Source: B4-G1 sp964393895 (GTDB lineage: Bacteria > Chloroflexota > Anaerolineae > B4-G1). From it: a DNA stretch of 24,186 nucleotides. The notes beneath the pieces were generated by a model. That model was not told the origin of the DNA, did not search any database, and was given only the letters and a program-made list of their open reading frames with translations. The translations under genes and the position numbers were made by a program. Shown here piece by piece: positions 13,901-21,971 of this stretch. Position 1 is the first letter of the stretch; each line of letters opens with the position of its first letter. The DNA lies in the NCBI GenBank assembly GCA_964393895.1, contig CAYMWP010000066.1, forward strand, positions 1 through 24,186, given 5' to 3'.

Positions 13901-16008
13901 GGCCGATCCAAGTCAGTGGGCAGCAGTTACTCTACTCCATAATTCACGATATCACCGAGCGCAAGCGGGCGGAAAGGGCGCTTCAGGAGTACACCCAGCG
14001 ACTGGAAATCCTGCACGAGATCGACCAGGCCATCCTGGAGGCGCAGTCGCCGCAGAAGATTGCCCAGGCCGCCTTGGGTCACCTCCGACAACTGGTGCCT
14101 TGTGTGGCGGCTGGCATCGCTACTTTTGACCTGGAGGCGGGGTTGGCCGCCGTGTTGGCCGTAGACGCCGACCGCGGCCACGCGCTGAAAGAAGGTATGC
14201 GCTTTCCCCTGGAAGGCCTCACGATCGGCGATGGTGGGCAGAGGGATCAAGTGATGGTTGAGGATGACATTTTGGCTGCCCACCAGCCAGCGACGCCGCT
14301 TGTCCGGGCTATGCAAGCGGACGGGGTCCGCTCATACATCGCCGCGCCGCTCATCGCCCGTGGCGAGTGGCTCGGCGCATTACGATTGCACGCCGAACAA
14401 CCGGCTGCCTTTAGCACCGAGCACGTGGAAATCGTCTGTGAGATTGCGGGGCAAATCGCAGTGGCCTTGCACCAATCGCGCCTGAGCGCCGCGCTCAAGA
14501 CCGAGCGACGGCGTCTGGAGACTACGGTGAAGCACGCGCCGGAGGGCATCCTCCTGCTCGACGCTGAATGCCGCATCCTGCTCGCCAATCCGGTGGCAGA
14601 GAAACATCTCGCGCTGCTCACCGATGCTCGCGTGGACGACGTGCTGGCTCGTCTGGCCGAGCACGCCCTGGAGGATCTGCTGATACCACCGCCCGGAGGC
14701 CCGTGGCACGAGCTCGAGATCCCTGGCCCACCGCAACGGGTGTTCGAGGTGTTGGCCCAGCCGGTGTCTCAGAACGAACGTCGCCCCGAGGGCTGGGTGC
14801 TGACCATGCGGGACGTGACCGAGGAGCGAAAGGTCCAGAAATGCATCCAGCAGCAAGAACGGCTGGCCGCGGTCGGACAACTGGCTGGCGGCATTGCCCA
14901 TGACTTTAACAATCTGTTGACCACCATCATGCTCTACGCCCAGATGTCCCTGGGCAAGCCTGATTTGCCCTTGGGCCTGACGCAATCTCTTGAAATCATC
15001 CTTGGCGAATCGCGCCAAGCAGCCAAGCTGGTGCAGCAAATCCTGGACTTTAGCCGTCATTCGTCTATCCAGACGCGGCCGATGGACCTCAAGCCTTTTG
15101 TCGAGGAGACCGTTCACGTCCTGCGGCGGACGATCCCGGAGAGCATGTCCTTTCTGCTGGAAGTGGAACCTGGTGAGTACGTGGTGAGCGCCGATCCGAC
15201 ACGGATACAACAGGTTCTGATAAATCTGGTGGTCAACGCCCGCGATGCGATGCCGGAGGGCGGTGTATTGCGTATAGGGCTATCCCAGGTGACGGTGACG
15301 GTCGGGGAGGAACCCCTGACAGAGTTGTCGGCCGGCGAGTGGATCCGTCTGTCTGTCTCGGACACAGGCGCCGGTATCCCGCCGGAGGTGTTGCCGCACA
15401 TCTTTGAGCCGTTCTTCACGACCAAGGAGCCAGGGGAGGGCAGTGGACTGGGGCTGGCGCAGGTGCACGGTATCGTGGGGCAGCACGGCGGACACGTTGG
15501 CGTGGATACGCAGCCGGGTGAGGGGACGACCTTCACCGTCTACCTGCCCGCACTGGCGATCAGTCCGGTCGAGACCCCTCCGCCAGACGATTTAGCCATG
15601 CCCCACGGGCGGGGTGAGTTGGTGTTGGTGGTGGAGGATGGGGACGTCGTGCGGACTGCCTTGGTGGAAAGCCTGGAACAATGGAACTACCGCACGCTGG
15701 AAGCAGCCAATGGTGAACAAGCGCTGGCGCTGGTCAAGCAGTACAAGGAAGAGATTGCCCTGATATTGAGCGACGTGGTGATGCCGGGAATGGGAGGGAT
15801 TGCCCTGTTCTGGGCCATACGGGAGGAAGAATGGCAAACGCCGGTGATCCTGCTCACCGGTCACCCGATGGCTGAAGAACTCGACGAACTGCGGGCACAG
15901 GGTTTGAGTGCCTGGTTGTCCAAACCGCCCGACCTCGAACGCCTGGCCCGAGCAATAGATGATGCGTTACACAAGCGCGGGAAAAGTTCGGATGGGAACG
16001 CTGAATGA
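10987..16008 (+). CDS. Giant hybrid histidine kinase (REC-REC-PAS-GAF-GAF-PAS-PAS-GAF-PAS-HK-REC)
   Basis: A 1673-aa protein, starting MKILYVEDDPLDADLTRREL, with GGGAG before the ATG; the open frame extends upstream but overlaps the previous gene. Domains: REC1 (1-125, Asp55 in LIDLKLPNGDG), REC2 (135-260, Asp189 in LLDYNLPG, but AEHS at strand 1), PAS (276-398), GAF (410-582), GAF (596-752), PAS (756-875), PAS (879-1000), GAF (1003-1165), PAS (1172-1280). HisKA has GGIAHDFNNLL with His1305. The ATPase has Asn1417, DTGAGI from Asp1459 and GSGLGL. A C-terminal REC has Asp1596 in LSDVVMPGMGG. The first PAS carries Cys324, Cys334, Cys340, Cys343. No membrane segment is seen. Three receivers imply an internal phosphorelay; REC1-REC2 at the N-terminus suggest it is itself a phosphorylation target. 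Confidence 0.9.
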   Translation: MKILYVEDDPLDADLTRRELAKTAPQFELDVVTSVHEARERLKDDGKHYDLALIDLKLPNGDGMELLRIIRERGLPLPVVIITGRGDEDTAVAALKAGADDYVVKRQNYLANLPLTLKDVLQRSEDRASRRARSMRVLYAEHSATDIDLTERHLARHARHIELEVLQTGEEVLQRLSNTPEGWDVLLLDYNLPGTNVLGVLKEIRQRRGLDIPIVLVTGQGSEEVATQVLKLGAADYVVKNPGYLFQLPSVLENVFHRAQLARERAALRESEAELSAIIENSPFVIMIVDQERRVQKINHTGSEFAGRLVEDILGLRGGEALRCIHALDDPQGCGFGPACENCVVRNTVLDTIETGESHHGVVADMTFLRQEREERRTLLLYTTPLTISGERQVMVVFQDVTERRQAERLLRALNSAALATEQAFTPEEVFNAVAEEFKKVGFSCALYLTDEEQTKLFPKYLTYESATIRAAEKLAGIKHEGFSIPIERADAYREVVREKKTVFVENAEDLVRQLLPRPIKRFTSQIVRIVGIQKAIDAPLVVDGEVIGILAVQSDDLTAADAPAITAFAHQMAAVWHKAQLFEQAQDLTRKLKAIARPARQMSALMDRDELASQVVQSLQEITDCYNANLFLREGDDLVFAAGRGGYKDDDPPLGYRLPLGQGIIGYAARSGQPVLVPDVRQDSRYKAWEGLPHTRSELTVPIKRGDRVLGVMDMQARERNAFNVADLEALGVLADQLAVALENARLFEETQRLKQFNENIVQSMAEGIVMEDVEEHITFVNPMAEELLGYTPQELLGQHWKAIVPAEHRAKAAQESAKRPQGIASSYETALLRKDGDEIPVIVSARPLFDDERFSGVLSVFTDITERKRAEEALRESEAHYRSLFSNNHAAMLLIDPTTGAIEDANPAACAYYGYEHDVLTAMTMAEVNVLSFDQVYEEMQRAKQEERNHFFFRHRLASGKVRDVEVYSGPIQVSGQQLLYSIIHDITERKRAERALQEYTQRLEILHEIDQAILEAQSPQKIAQAALGHLRQLVPCVAAGIATFDLEAGLAAVLAVDADRGHALKEGMRFPLEGLTIGDGGQRDQVMVEDDILAAHQPATPLVRAMQADGVRSYIAAPLIARGEWLGALRLHAEQPAAFSTEHVEIVCEIAGQIAVALHQSRLSAALKTERRRLETTVKHAPEGILLLDAECRILLANPVAEKHLALLTDARVDDVLARLAEHALEDLLIPPPGGPWHELEIPGPPQRVFEVLAQPVSQNERRPEGWVLTMRDVTEERKVQKCIQQQERLAAVGQLAGGIAHDFNNLLTTIMLYAQMSLGKPDLPLGLTQSLEIILGESRQAAKLVQQILDFSRHSSIQTRPMDLKPFVEETVHVLRRTIPESMSFLLEVEPGEYVVSADPTRIQQVLINLVVNARDAMPEGGVLRIGLSQVTVTVGEEPLTELSAGEWIRLSVSDTGAGIPPEVLPHIFEPFFTTKEPGEGSGLGLAQVHGIVGQHGGHVGVDTQPGEGTTFTVYLPALAISPVETPPPDDLAMPHGRGELVLVVEDGDVVRTALVESLEQWNYRTLEAANGEQALALVKQYKEEIALILSDVVMPGMGGIALFWAIREEEWQTPVILLTGHPMAEELDELRAQGLSAWLSKPPDLERLARAIDDALHKRGKSSDGNAE

Positions 16009-16516
16009 TGTGTTGTCGGGGGAGCGACACAGCCTTGGGCTATAGTTGGTGGAGGTGTCCTGGCCGAAAATTCCAACCATCCCCCGCCCAGCCGTAACAG
16101 CGGCAAAGCCACCGGTCCTTCCCTGTGCTCCCCAGCGCGCTCCAATGCTCGCTGACACGATTACCCCCAATGGTCCGGCCCTGGACTTTTATGTGTTTTG
16201 CCCATTGGCGCAGGCGTCGTTTGACGGCCTGGCAGCGGCCCGCACGGGCATAAAGTGCCCGTGCTACAGAGCAGCGCCCGATGAAATCGGGTTTACCCTG
16301 CACAATGCAGCAAGAAAAGGACTGTTTTTCGCGGATGGGGACACGGATTGTTTTGGCAAACGTTCAGCGGTTTGCGGCTTGGCACAGACCGAGACACGAG
16401 CACAAAGCCCTCTCTGGGCGACCTGGACGTCTTTGTGGGCAGTTTGACGAGCCGGCCGGAAATCTGGTTCAACGCTGCTGCGGATAAAAAATTAAAGAAA
16501 TGAGGGGGAGAAAGCG
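16009..16516. other. Intergenic region with hairpins, no convincing gene
   Basis: Two perfect inverted repeats are present: gcacgggca/tgcccgtgc (16242-16250/16256-16264, loop TAAAG) and cccgat/atcggg (16277-16282/16286-16291, loop GAA). A 133-codon plus-strand frame (16046-16447) and an 87-codon minus-strand frame cover parts of it. Neither has a ribosome binding site or recognisable motifs, so I treat them as chance. GAGGGGGAGA at 16502-16511 serves the next gene. Confidence 0.55.
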
Positions 16517-17584
16517 GTGTCATTGAAGGAATTGGGAATCGAACACCAGCAGTTTGGCGAGACGCTCGTCACCACGACGCGCCTGACGATACAAAAGCGC
16601 GCGGAAGTGCCGGCCGTGTTGGAGCGGTTGGCCCAGGATGTGCCGGACGAGATCATCACCGGACCGGCCTTTGCCATCTTTCACTTTATCAGCAGTGTTG
16701 CGGATGGCTCTGACGTCGAGGTAGGCTTCCCGGTGAGCCAGGCGGTCGAGACGGCGCAGGTCAAGACCCGGCTGCTCCCGGCGCTGCAAGTGCTATCGCT
16801 GCGCCACGCAGGGCCGCTGGATACGCTGGGGGAGAGTTACAGAAAGCTCTTTGGGGGCGCATCGGCGCACGGCGTGATCTCGGACGAGTTTTGCCGCGAG
16901 GCCTACCTGGACCTGCGCGATCCGGCGGATTGTGAAATCGAGGTGCAGTTCGTCGTGCACGACTGGAACGCGCTGCTGGCGCGCCACCTGACGCGCGTCG
17001 TGGGGACGGACGGCCGAGCGGCGGTGATGGAGAGCAGCGACGCCATCGGCATCGAGAGCGATCTCGACGAGCGCTTCCGCTGGACCAAGCAGGCGTTGGA
17101 GCGGCTGGATGGCCTGGCCGACGAGCATCAAACGTACGACGTGCTCTCCAGCTGCGCCCACGTCTTTCCGGCTGAACAGGTCGCCAAGCTCACGGCCGTC
17201 TACGAGGAGGCGCGCGAGCGCACCGGGGATGGGCTGCAAGCCGTAGACGCCGTGCTCGCGTTTATGGACGCCGACCCGGGGTGGCCAGAAGGCTCGCGGC
17301 GCGAGGGGCGCATCATCTACGCCGCCAAAAGTCCCCGCGATCCACAGGCGTATGAAAAGGCACAGACCGATGCGGAAAGGAAAAGCGCCTATTGCTTTTG
17401 TCCCATCATACGGGACCGCCTGGATCAAGGCATGCCGATCTCGTTCTGCTACTGTGGAGCGGGCTGGTATCGCCGCCAGTGGGAGGTCGCCATCGGTCAG
17501 CCGGTCACCATCGAGGTCGTGAAATTGATCCTCAAGGGCGACGACGTCTGCCAGTTTGCCATTCGCCTGCCCGACGATGTGTAG
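16517..17584 (+). CDS. GyrI-like effector-binding domain fused to a DUF6144-type Cys-rich domain
   Basis: The product is 355 aa and starts at GTG 16517, about 8 bases after GAGGGGGAG. Residues about 1-155 resemble the GyrI/AraC effector-binding fold (DVEVGFPVSQAV, LRHAGPLDTLGESYRKLFG, AYLDLRDPADCEIEVQFVV). No helix-turn-helix is attached. Residues about 185-355 resemble DUF6144/ATC-hydrolase-like proteins: RWTKQALERLDGLADE, then YCFCPIIRDRL (Cys293, Cys295), ISFCYCGAGWYRRQWE (Cys311, Cys313) and VKLILKGDDVCQFAIRLP. The CxC pairs could bind metal or take part in thiol chemistry (inference). The GyrI-like part suggests sensing or sequestering a small amphipathic molecule. Its link to the kinases is positional only. 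Confidence 0.75.
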   Translation: MSLKELGIEHQQFGETLVTTTRLTIQKRAEVPAVLERLAQDVPDEIITGPAFAIFHFISSVADGSDVEVGFPVSQAVETAQVKTRLLPALQVLSLRHAGPLDTLGESYRKLFGGASAHGVISDEFCREAYLDLRDPADCEIEVQFVVHDWNALLARHLTRVVGTDGRAAVMESSDAIGIESDLDERFRWTKQALERLDGLADEHQTYDVLSSCAHVFPAEQVAKLTAVYEEARERTGDGLQAVDAVLAFMDADPGWPEGSRREGRIIYAAKSPRDPQAYEKAQTDAERKSAYCFCPIIRDRLDQGMPISFCYCGAGWYRRQWEVAIGQPVTIEVVKLILKGDDVCQFAIRLPDDV

Positions 17585-17587
17585 CGG

Positions 17588-17920
17588 CCCATGCACGGGA
17601 TCGCATCAATCCAGATATGATTCGGGTGTGTTTCATTTAAGTTGAGAAAGGGTTTGTAGTCGGCGATTTATCGCCATAAACGCGCGCTAAAGCGCATACT
17701 ACGAACATCGCCTAACTCATTTGAAACACACCCATATGATTCACGCCTTTGGCAATCTCAAATTGCGGCCCCGAGACATGGCCAAGCTGGGCTATTTGTT
17801 CTTGAACGACGGCGTTTGGCAGGGTGAACAAATCGTGCCCAATCGTGCCCAAGGAATGGATTGAGGAATCAACACATGGATGAGATCATCAGTCGCTATA
17901 TTTTGCCCGCGCTGCGTTAA
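17588..17920 (+). pseudogene. Serine hydrolase (beta-lactamase family) remnant, interrupted by a MITE
   Basis: Three pieces of one C-terminal region are seen. FGNLKLRPRDMAKLGYLFLN followed by DGVWQGEQIVP (17747-17840) is the hallmark segment before the end of class-C beta-lactamase-like serine hydrolases. EWIEES follows in another frame, because aatcgtgccc is duplicated in tandem (17831-17840, 17841-17850). MDEIISRYILPALR ending at TAA 17918-17920 resembles the family's last helix. Removing the 110-bp element at 17624-17733 and one target repeat joins RINPDMI to HAFGNLKLRP in frame. The N-terminal two-thirds with the SxxK active site is absent, so the gene is dead. Confidence 0.65.
17624..17733. 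mobile_element. 110-bp MITE-like element with 9-bp target duplication
   Basis: The flanking direct repeats atatgattc (17615-17623 and 17734-17742) abut terminal inverted repeats gggtgtgtttca (17624-17635) and tgaaacacaccc (17722-17733). The inverted repeats extend imperfectly to about 22 bp. Inside, gtttgtagt and actacgaac bracket two hairpins with loops TTTA and TAAA (cggcgatttatcgcc-like and gcgcgctaaagcgc). There is no coding capacity. The 9-bp duplication is a clear sign of insertion by a transposase acting in trans. Confidence 0.85.
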
Positions 17921-17945
17921 CCGGGAATCTGCCCAGACCCAAACG

Positions 17946-20900
17946 ATGAAACTCCAAGTCTTGAATGGTGTTCAAAAAACTCGACAGGTTCCGGGCAGGT
18001 TTCTGGCGCTGTTGACAATGGCTGTCTTATTCGCGACGGCCTGTAGCAACCTGGCGCCCTCTGTCTTGCCTGAGCCTACGTCCATCATCACCGAAGAAGT
18101 AAGCCCTTCGATGCCGATAGAGGCAAGCTCAGAGCGACGTGTTCGATTTGAGCGCATCTCTCTCGAACAGGGGCTTTCTCAGAGTTCGATCTATTGTATG
18201 TTACAAGACAGCCAGGGATTTATGTGGTTCGGCACAGAGGACGGACTGAACAAATATGATGGATACAACTTTACCGTGTACAAGCCGATCCCCGGCGATA
18301 CGAATAGCCTGTCCGGGAACTTTATCAGAGCGATCCACGAGGATTCATCCGGCGCGCTCTGGATTGGGACGGACGGCGGATTGGATCGATTGGATCGCCA
18401 GACGGGGCAATTCACTTACTACAGGCACGATCCCTACGATCCCCACAGCTTGAGTAGCAACATAGTCCAGGCTATCTACCAGGACCGGGAGGGCGTGCTC
18501 TGGGTTGGGACACTTGGCGGAGGGCTTTACCGATTTGCTCAGGGGCAGGAAAGGTTTATTCGCTATCCGGTTGACTCAAAGCAAAGTCGCGATATCACGA
18601 GCAGCGATGTGATCTGGACGATCTATCAAGATCGAGAGGGTGTGCTCTGGATTGGAACGGATAACGGGTTGGCTCGCTTGGACCGCCAGACGGGGCAGTT
18701 AGCCTATTACAAGACGGATCTCGAAGAAGCCAATCTGAGTGAAAATTCTGTCCGGGCCATCTATGAAGATCGATCGGGCGTGCTCTGGATTGGGACTTTT
18801 GGAGGCGGTCTCAAGAGATTTGACCGTTTTACGGAACGCTTTGTCAGCTACAGAAACGATCCTCATGACCCTCACAGTTTGAGCAACGATCTCGTCTGGG
18901 CGATCTATCAAGATCGTTCGGGTGTGCTCTGGGTTGGAACGGACAATGGGCTGGATCGATGGGATCGGGATGGGGAACAATTTATCAATTACTACCACGA
19001 CATGGATGATCCCGACAGTCTGGGTGATAATTCCGTCCGGTCCATCTATGAAGATGACTCGGGCGTGCTCTGGGTTGGGACCTATGGGGGTGGAATCAGC
19101 AAATTAGATCGCTCTACAGACCGTTTTACCCACTACCAGGCGGATCCCGGAAATCCGCATAGTCTGAACAGTAATATAATCCGCGCCATATACAAAGACC
19201 GGGAAGGTGTGCTCTGGATCGGCACAGGGGGCGGCGGACTGAACAAGTTTGATCGGAAAAGGGGCAAGTTCACCTTTTATCATGCCAGCGATTCCAGCTC
19301 GAGTCATGACCTGATCCGCACGATCTGTGAGGACCGCTCGGGCGCGCTCTGGATCGGCACCCAGGGAGGCGGACTGAACAAGTTTGATCGCCTCACAGAA
19401 CGCTTTACTCATTACCGATTCGATCCCCAGAATCCCTACAGTTTGAGCGATGATACGATTCTGGCAATGATCCAGGATCGAGCAGGTACGCTCTGGATCG
19501 GCACCGCACGCGGCGGACTGAATCGATTGGACCCTTCCACGGAACGCTTTACCCATTATTATGCCGACCCCGATATTCCGGGCAGTTTGAGCAGCAATGA
19601 AGTCAGAGCGATCTGCGAGGGCCGGGCAGGTACGCTCTGGATTGGGACCTGGAACGGCGGTCTAAACAAGTTTGACCGGGAGACGGAGGAATTCGTTCAC
19701 TATCCTGTTGGGCCCAAAGGCTTGAGCGACGATACGGTATTGTCCATTCACAAAGACTCATCGGGAGTGCTCTGGGTTGGTACGGCGGGTGGTGGGCTGA
19801 ATAGATTTGATCCAGAAACAGAGGCCTTTACTCACTACAGAGAAGAAGACGGGTTGCCAAACGATGTGGTTTACGGAGTATTGGAGGACAGTCGCGGGTG
19901 TCTCTGGCTGAGCACGAATAAGGGGCTGTCCCGGTTCGATCCACGAACCGAGACGTTTACCAACTATGACGTGAACGATGGACTTCAGGGGAACGAGTTT
20001 AACGGGGGTGCTTATCACAAAAGCGAGGACGGGGAGATGTTTTTCGGCGGCCTCAACGGTCTGACCGCGTTTTATCCAGAGAACGTACAGGACAATACGT
20101 TTGTACCCCCAGTTGTGTTGACTTCGCTGACGCAGGGTGGCGAGGAGGTGCAGGTCGATCGGGCGCTCGAAAGTATGAAAGAGGTCGTGTTTCACTGGCC
20201 GAACAACTTTTTTGAGTTCGAGTTTGCCGCGCTCAGCTACGCTCAACCCGAAAAAAATCAATACGCCTATCGGCTCGAAGGGCTGAAGGAGGATTGGAAC
20301 TATATTGGCGCGAGACGGTTTGGACGATATACCAATCTTCCGAGTGGAACGTACACGCTGAGAATCAAAGGCTCGAACAACGACAGCGTTTGGAATGAAG
20401 AAGGGACGGTCATAACGATCAAGGTTGTGCCGCCGTTCTGGGGGACCTGGTGGTTCAGGGGGCTCGTTGCCCTGGCGCTGGTGGGGAGTGTGATCGGCGG
20501 CTACCGGCTGCGCGTCAAGGGGATCGAGGCGCAAAGCCGCGAGTTGGAAGCCCAGGTCGAGCAGCGCACCGCCGAATTACGGCGAGAAATAGAGCAGCGC
20601 ATGCAAGTTGAAGAGGCGCTCCGGCAGAGCGAAATGGAACAAGCGGTAGCCGCCGAGCGGAGTCGCCTGGCGCGCGATCTACACGACGTCGTCACCCAGA
20701 CGCTCTTTTCGGCCAGTCTGATCGCCGAAGCTTTGCCCGCTTCGTGGGAACGGGATCCGGAGGAGGGACGACAACTCCTGAAAGAACTGCGACAATTGAC
20801 TCAGGGCGCGCTGGCCGAGATGCGCACCTTGCTCTTGGAGTTGCGACCGACGGCGTTGCTCGAGGCCAACCTGGGCGACCTATTGCGCCAACTGGCCGAG

Positions 20901-21296
20901 GCCGCCATTGGGCGGGAGGGCATCCCCATCACGGTGACGGTCGAAGGCGATTGCTCGCTGCCCTCCGACGTTCACATCACTCTCTACCGCATTGCCCAGG
21001 AGGCATTGAACAATGTGACCAAGCACGCGCGGGCCAGCCGGGCGACGATACGTTTGCGCTGCGTCCTTCCTTCATCCCTGGAGCGGGCTGAAGAAGGAAA
21101 GACGGTGACGCTCTCTATCCGCGACGATGGATGCGGCTTTGATCTGGATGATGTGCCGCCGGAACGCATGGGGTTGAGGGGGATGTGCGAGCGTGCCCAG
21201 ACGATTGGGGCCGCGTTGACTATTGAGAGCGAGATCGGGCGAGGAACAGAGATCGCGGTGGTGTGGAGCAGTTTAACAAAGCAGGAGGCGACGTGA
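17946..21296 (+). CDS. Lipoprotein Reg_prop sensor histidine kinase (HisKA_3 type)
   Basis: A 1116-aa protein if started at ATG 17946, which puts a lipoprotein signal (RFLALLTMAVLFATAC, Cys33) at the usual place. An upstream ATG at 17880 overlaps the pseudogene. Residues about 50-690 hold 13 clear Reg_prop repeats (for example IYQDREGVLWIGTDNGLARL) and a degenerate fourteenth, fitting two seven-bladed propellers. A Y_Y_Y domain follows (FEFEFAALSYAQPEKNQYAY), then one membrane span (FRGLVALALVGSVIGGY, about 836-853) and a coiled coil. The kinase core is HisKA_3 (ARDLHDVVTQTLFSASL, His913), with N-box ALNNVTKHARAS and DDGCGFD. Extracytoplasmic ligand sensing is likely. The NarL-type regulator starts one base after its stop. 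Confidence 0.9.
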   Translation: MKLQVLNGVQKTRQVPGRFLALLTMAVLFATACSNLAPSVLPEPTSIITEEVSPSMPIEASSERRVRFERISLEQGLSQSSIYCMLQDSQGFMWFGTEDGLNKYDGYNFTVYKPIPGDTNSLSGNFIRAIHEDSSGALWIGTDGGLDRLDRQTGQFTYYRHDPYDPHSLSSNIVQAIYQDREGVLWVGTLGGGLYRFAQGQERFIRYPVDSKQSRDITSSDVIWTIYQDREGVLWIGTDNGLARLDRQTGQLAYYKTDLEEANLSENSVRAIYEDRSGVLWIGTFGGGLKRFDRFTERFVSYRNDPHDPHSLSNDLVWAIYQDRSGVLWVGTDNGLDRWDRDGEQFINYYHDMDDPDSLGDNSVRSIYEDDSGVLWVGTYGGGISKLDRSTDRFTHYQADPGNPHSLNSNIIRAIYKDREGVLWIGTGGGGLNKFDRKRGKFTFYHASDSSSSHDLIRTICEDRSGALWIGTQGGGLNKFDRLTERFTHYRFDPQNPYSLSDDTILAMIQDRAGTLWIGTARGGLNRLDPSTERFTHYYADPDIPGSLSSNEVRAICEGRAGTLWIGTWNGGLNKFDRETEEFVHYPVGPKGLSDDTVLSIHKDSSGVLWVGTAGGGLNRFDPETEAFTHYREEDGLPNDVVYGVLEDSRGCLWLSTNKGLSRFDPRTETFTNYDVNDGLQGNEFNGGAYHKSEDGEMFFGGLNGLTAFYPENVQDNTFVPPVVLTSLTQGGEEVQVDRALESMKEVVFHWPNNFFEFEFAALSYAQPEKNQYAYRLEGLKEDWNYIGARRFGRYTNLPSGTYTLRIKGSNNDSVWNEEGTVITIKVVPPFWGTWWFRGLVALALVGSVIGGYRLRVKGIEAQSRELEAQVEQRTAELRREIEQRMQVEEALRQSEMEQAVAAERSRLARDLHDVVTQTLFSASLIAEALPASWERDPEEGRQLLKELRQLTQGALAEMRTLLLELRPTALLEANLGDLLRQLAEAAIGREGIPITVTVEGDCSLPSDVHITLYRIAQEALNNVTKHARASRATIRLRCVLPSSLERAEEGKTVTLSIRDDGCGFDLDDVPPERMGLRGMCERAQTIGAALTIESEIGRGTEIAVVWSSLTKQEAT

Positions 21297-21297
21297 C

Positions 21298-21942
21298 ATG
21301 AGAGGCTTGAATCCAATTCGTGTGATGATTGTTGACGACCATGGTATGGTTCGTAGAGGGCTGGCGACCTATTTGAAGAATGACGAGAATTTGGAATTGG
21401 TCGGTGAGGCCAGGAACGGACAGGAAGCCCTGCGCATGTGCGAGCGACTCCAGCCGGACGTCGTCCTGATGGATCTGGTCATGCCGGAATTGGACGGGAC
21501 AGCGGCCACCCGGATCATTCGAGAACGGTGGCCTCAGATACAGGTCATCGCCCTGACCAGCTTTCAGGAAAAAGAGCTGGTGCAAAAGGCGCTCCAGGCT
21601 GGAGCCATCAGCTACCTGCTGAAGAATATCTCTGGCAGCGAACTGGCTGAGGCGATCCAGGCGGCTTTCGCCGGGCGGCCTACCCTGGCCACAGAGGCGA
21701 TCCAGGCGTTGATCCAGCCCGCCAAGCCGAAGACTACTCCAGGCCACGATTTGACGCCTCGCGAGTGCGAAGTCCTGGCCTTGTTGGTCGAGGGGTTGAC
21801 CAATGCAGCAATTGCCGAGCAATTGATCGTCAGCCGATCGACGGTCAAGGTGCACGTCAGCAACATCCTGTCCAAATTGGACGTTTCCAATCGCAGAGAG
21901 GCCATCGCCCTGGCGATCCGGCACAAGCTGGTCGTCGCCTGA
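21298..21942 (+). CDS. NarL/LiaR-type response regulator
   Basis: The product is 214 aa, starting MRGLNPIRVMIVDDHGMVRR; AGGAGG lies in the last codons of the kinase gene. Receiver: acidic pair in VDDH, phospho-acceptor Asp59 in LMDLVMPELDG, Thr in ALTSFQE and Lys109 in YLLKNISGSE. The LuxR-type HTH is at about 147-210 (LTPRECEVLALLVEGLTNAA, then SRSTVKVHVSNILSKLDVSN). The tight coupling to the HisKA_3 kinase makes it the cognate transcriptional output. Targets are unknown; nearby lipoprotein genes are candidates by position only. Confidence 0.95.
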   Translation: MRGLNPIRVMIVDDHGMVRRGLATYLKNDENLELVGEARNGQEALRMCERLQPDVVLMDLVMPELDGTAATRIIRERWPQIQVIALTSFQEKELVQKALQAGAISYLLKNISGSELAEAIQAAFAGRPTLATEAIQALIQPAKPKTTPGHDLTPRECEVLALLVEGLTNAAIAEQLIVSRSTVKVHVSNILSKLDVSNRREAIALAIRHKLVVA

Positions 21943-21971
21943 GCAAAAAATTGGTCACATGGCTTAGGTCG

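Noticed and set aside
16046..16447. Possible 133-aa gene between the hybrid kinase and the GyrI-like gene
   Set aside because: No ribosome binding site, runs through two hairpins and shows no family features. Kept only as an intergenic note.
17880..17945. Extended N-terminus of the Reg_prop kinase from ATG 17880
   Set aside because: It overlaps the end of the hydrolase remnant (TAA 17918-17920) and would push the lipoprotein signal 22 residues inwards.
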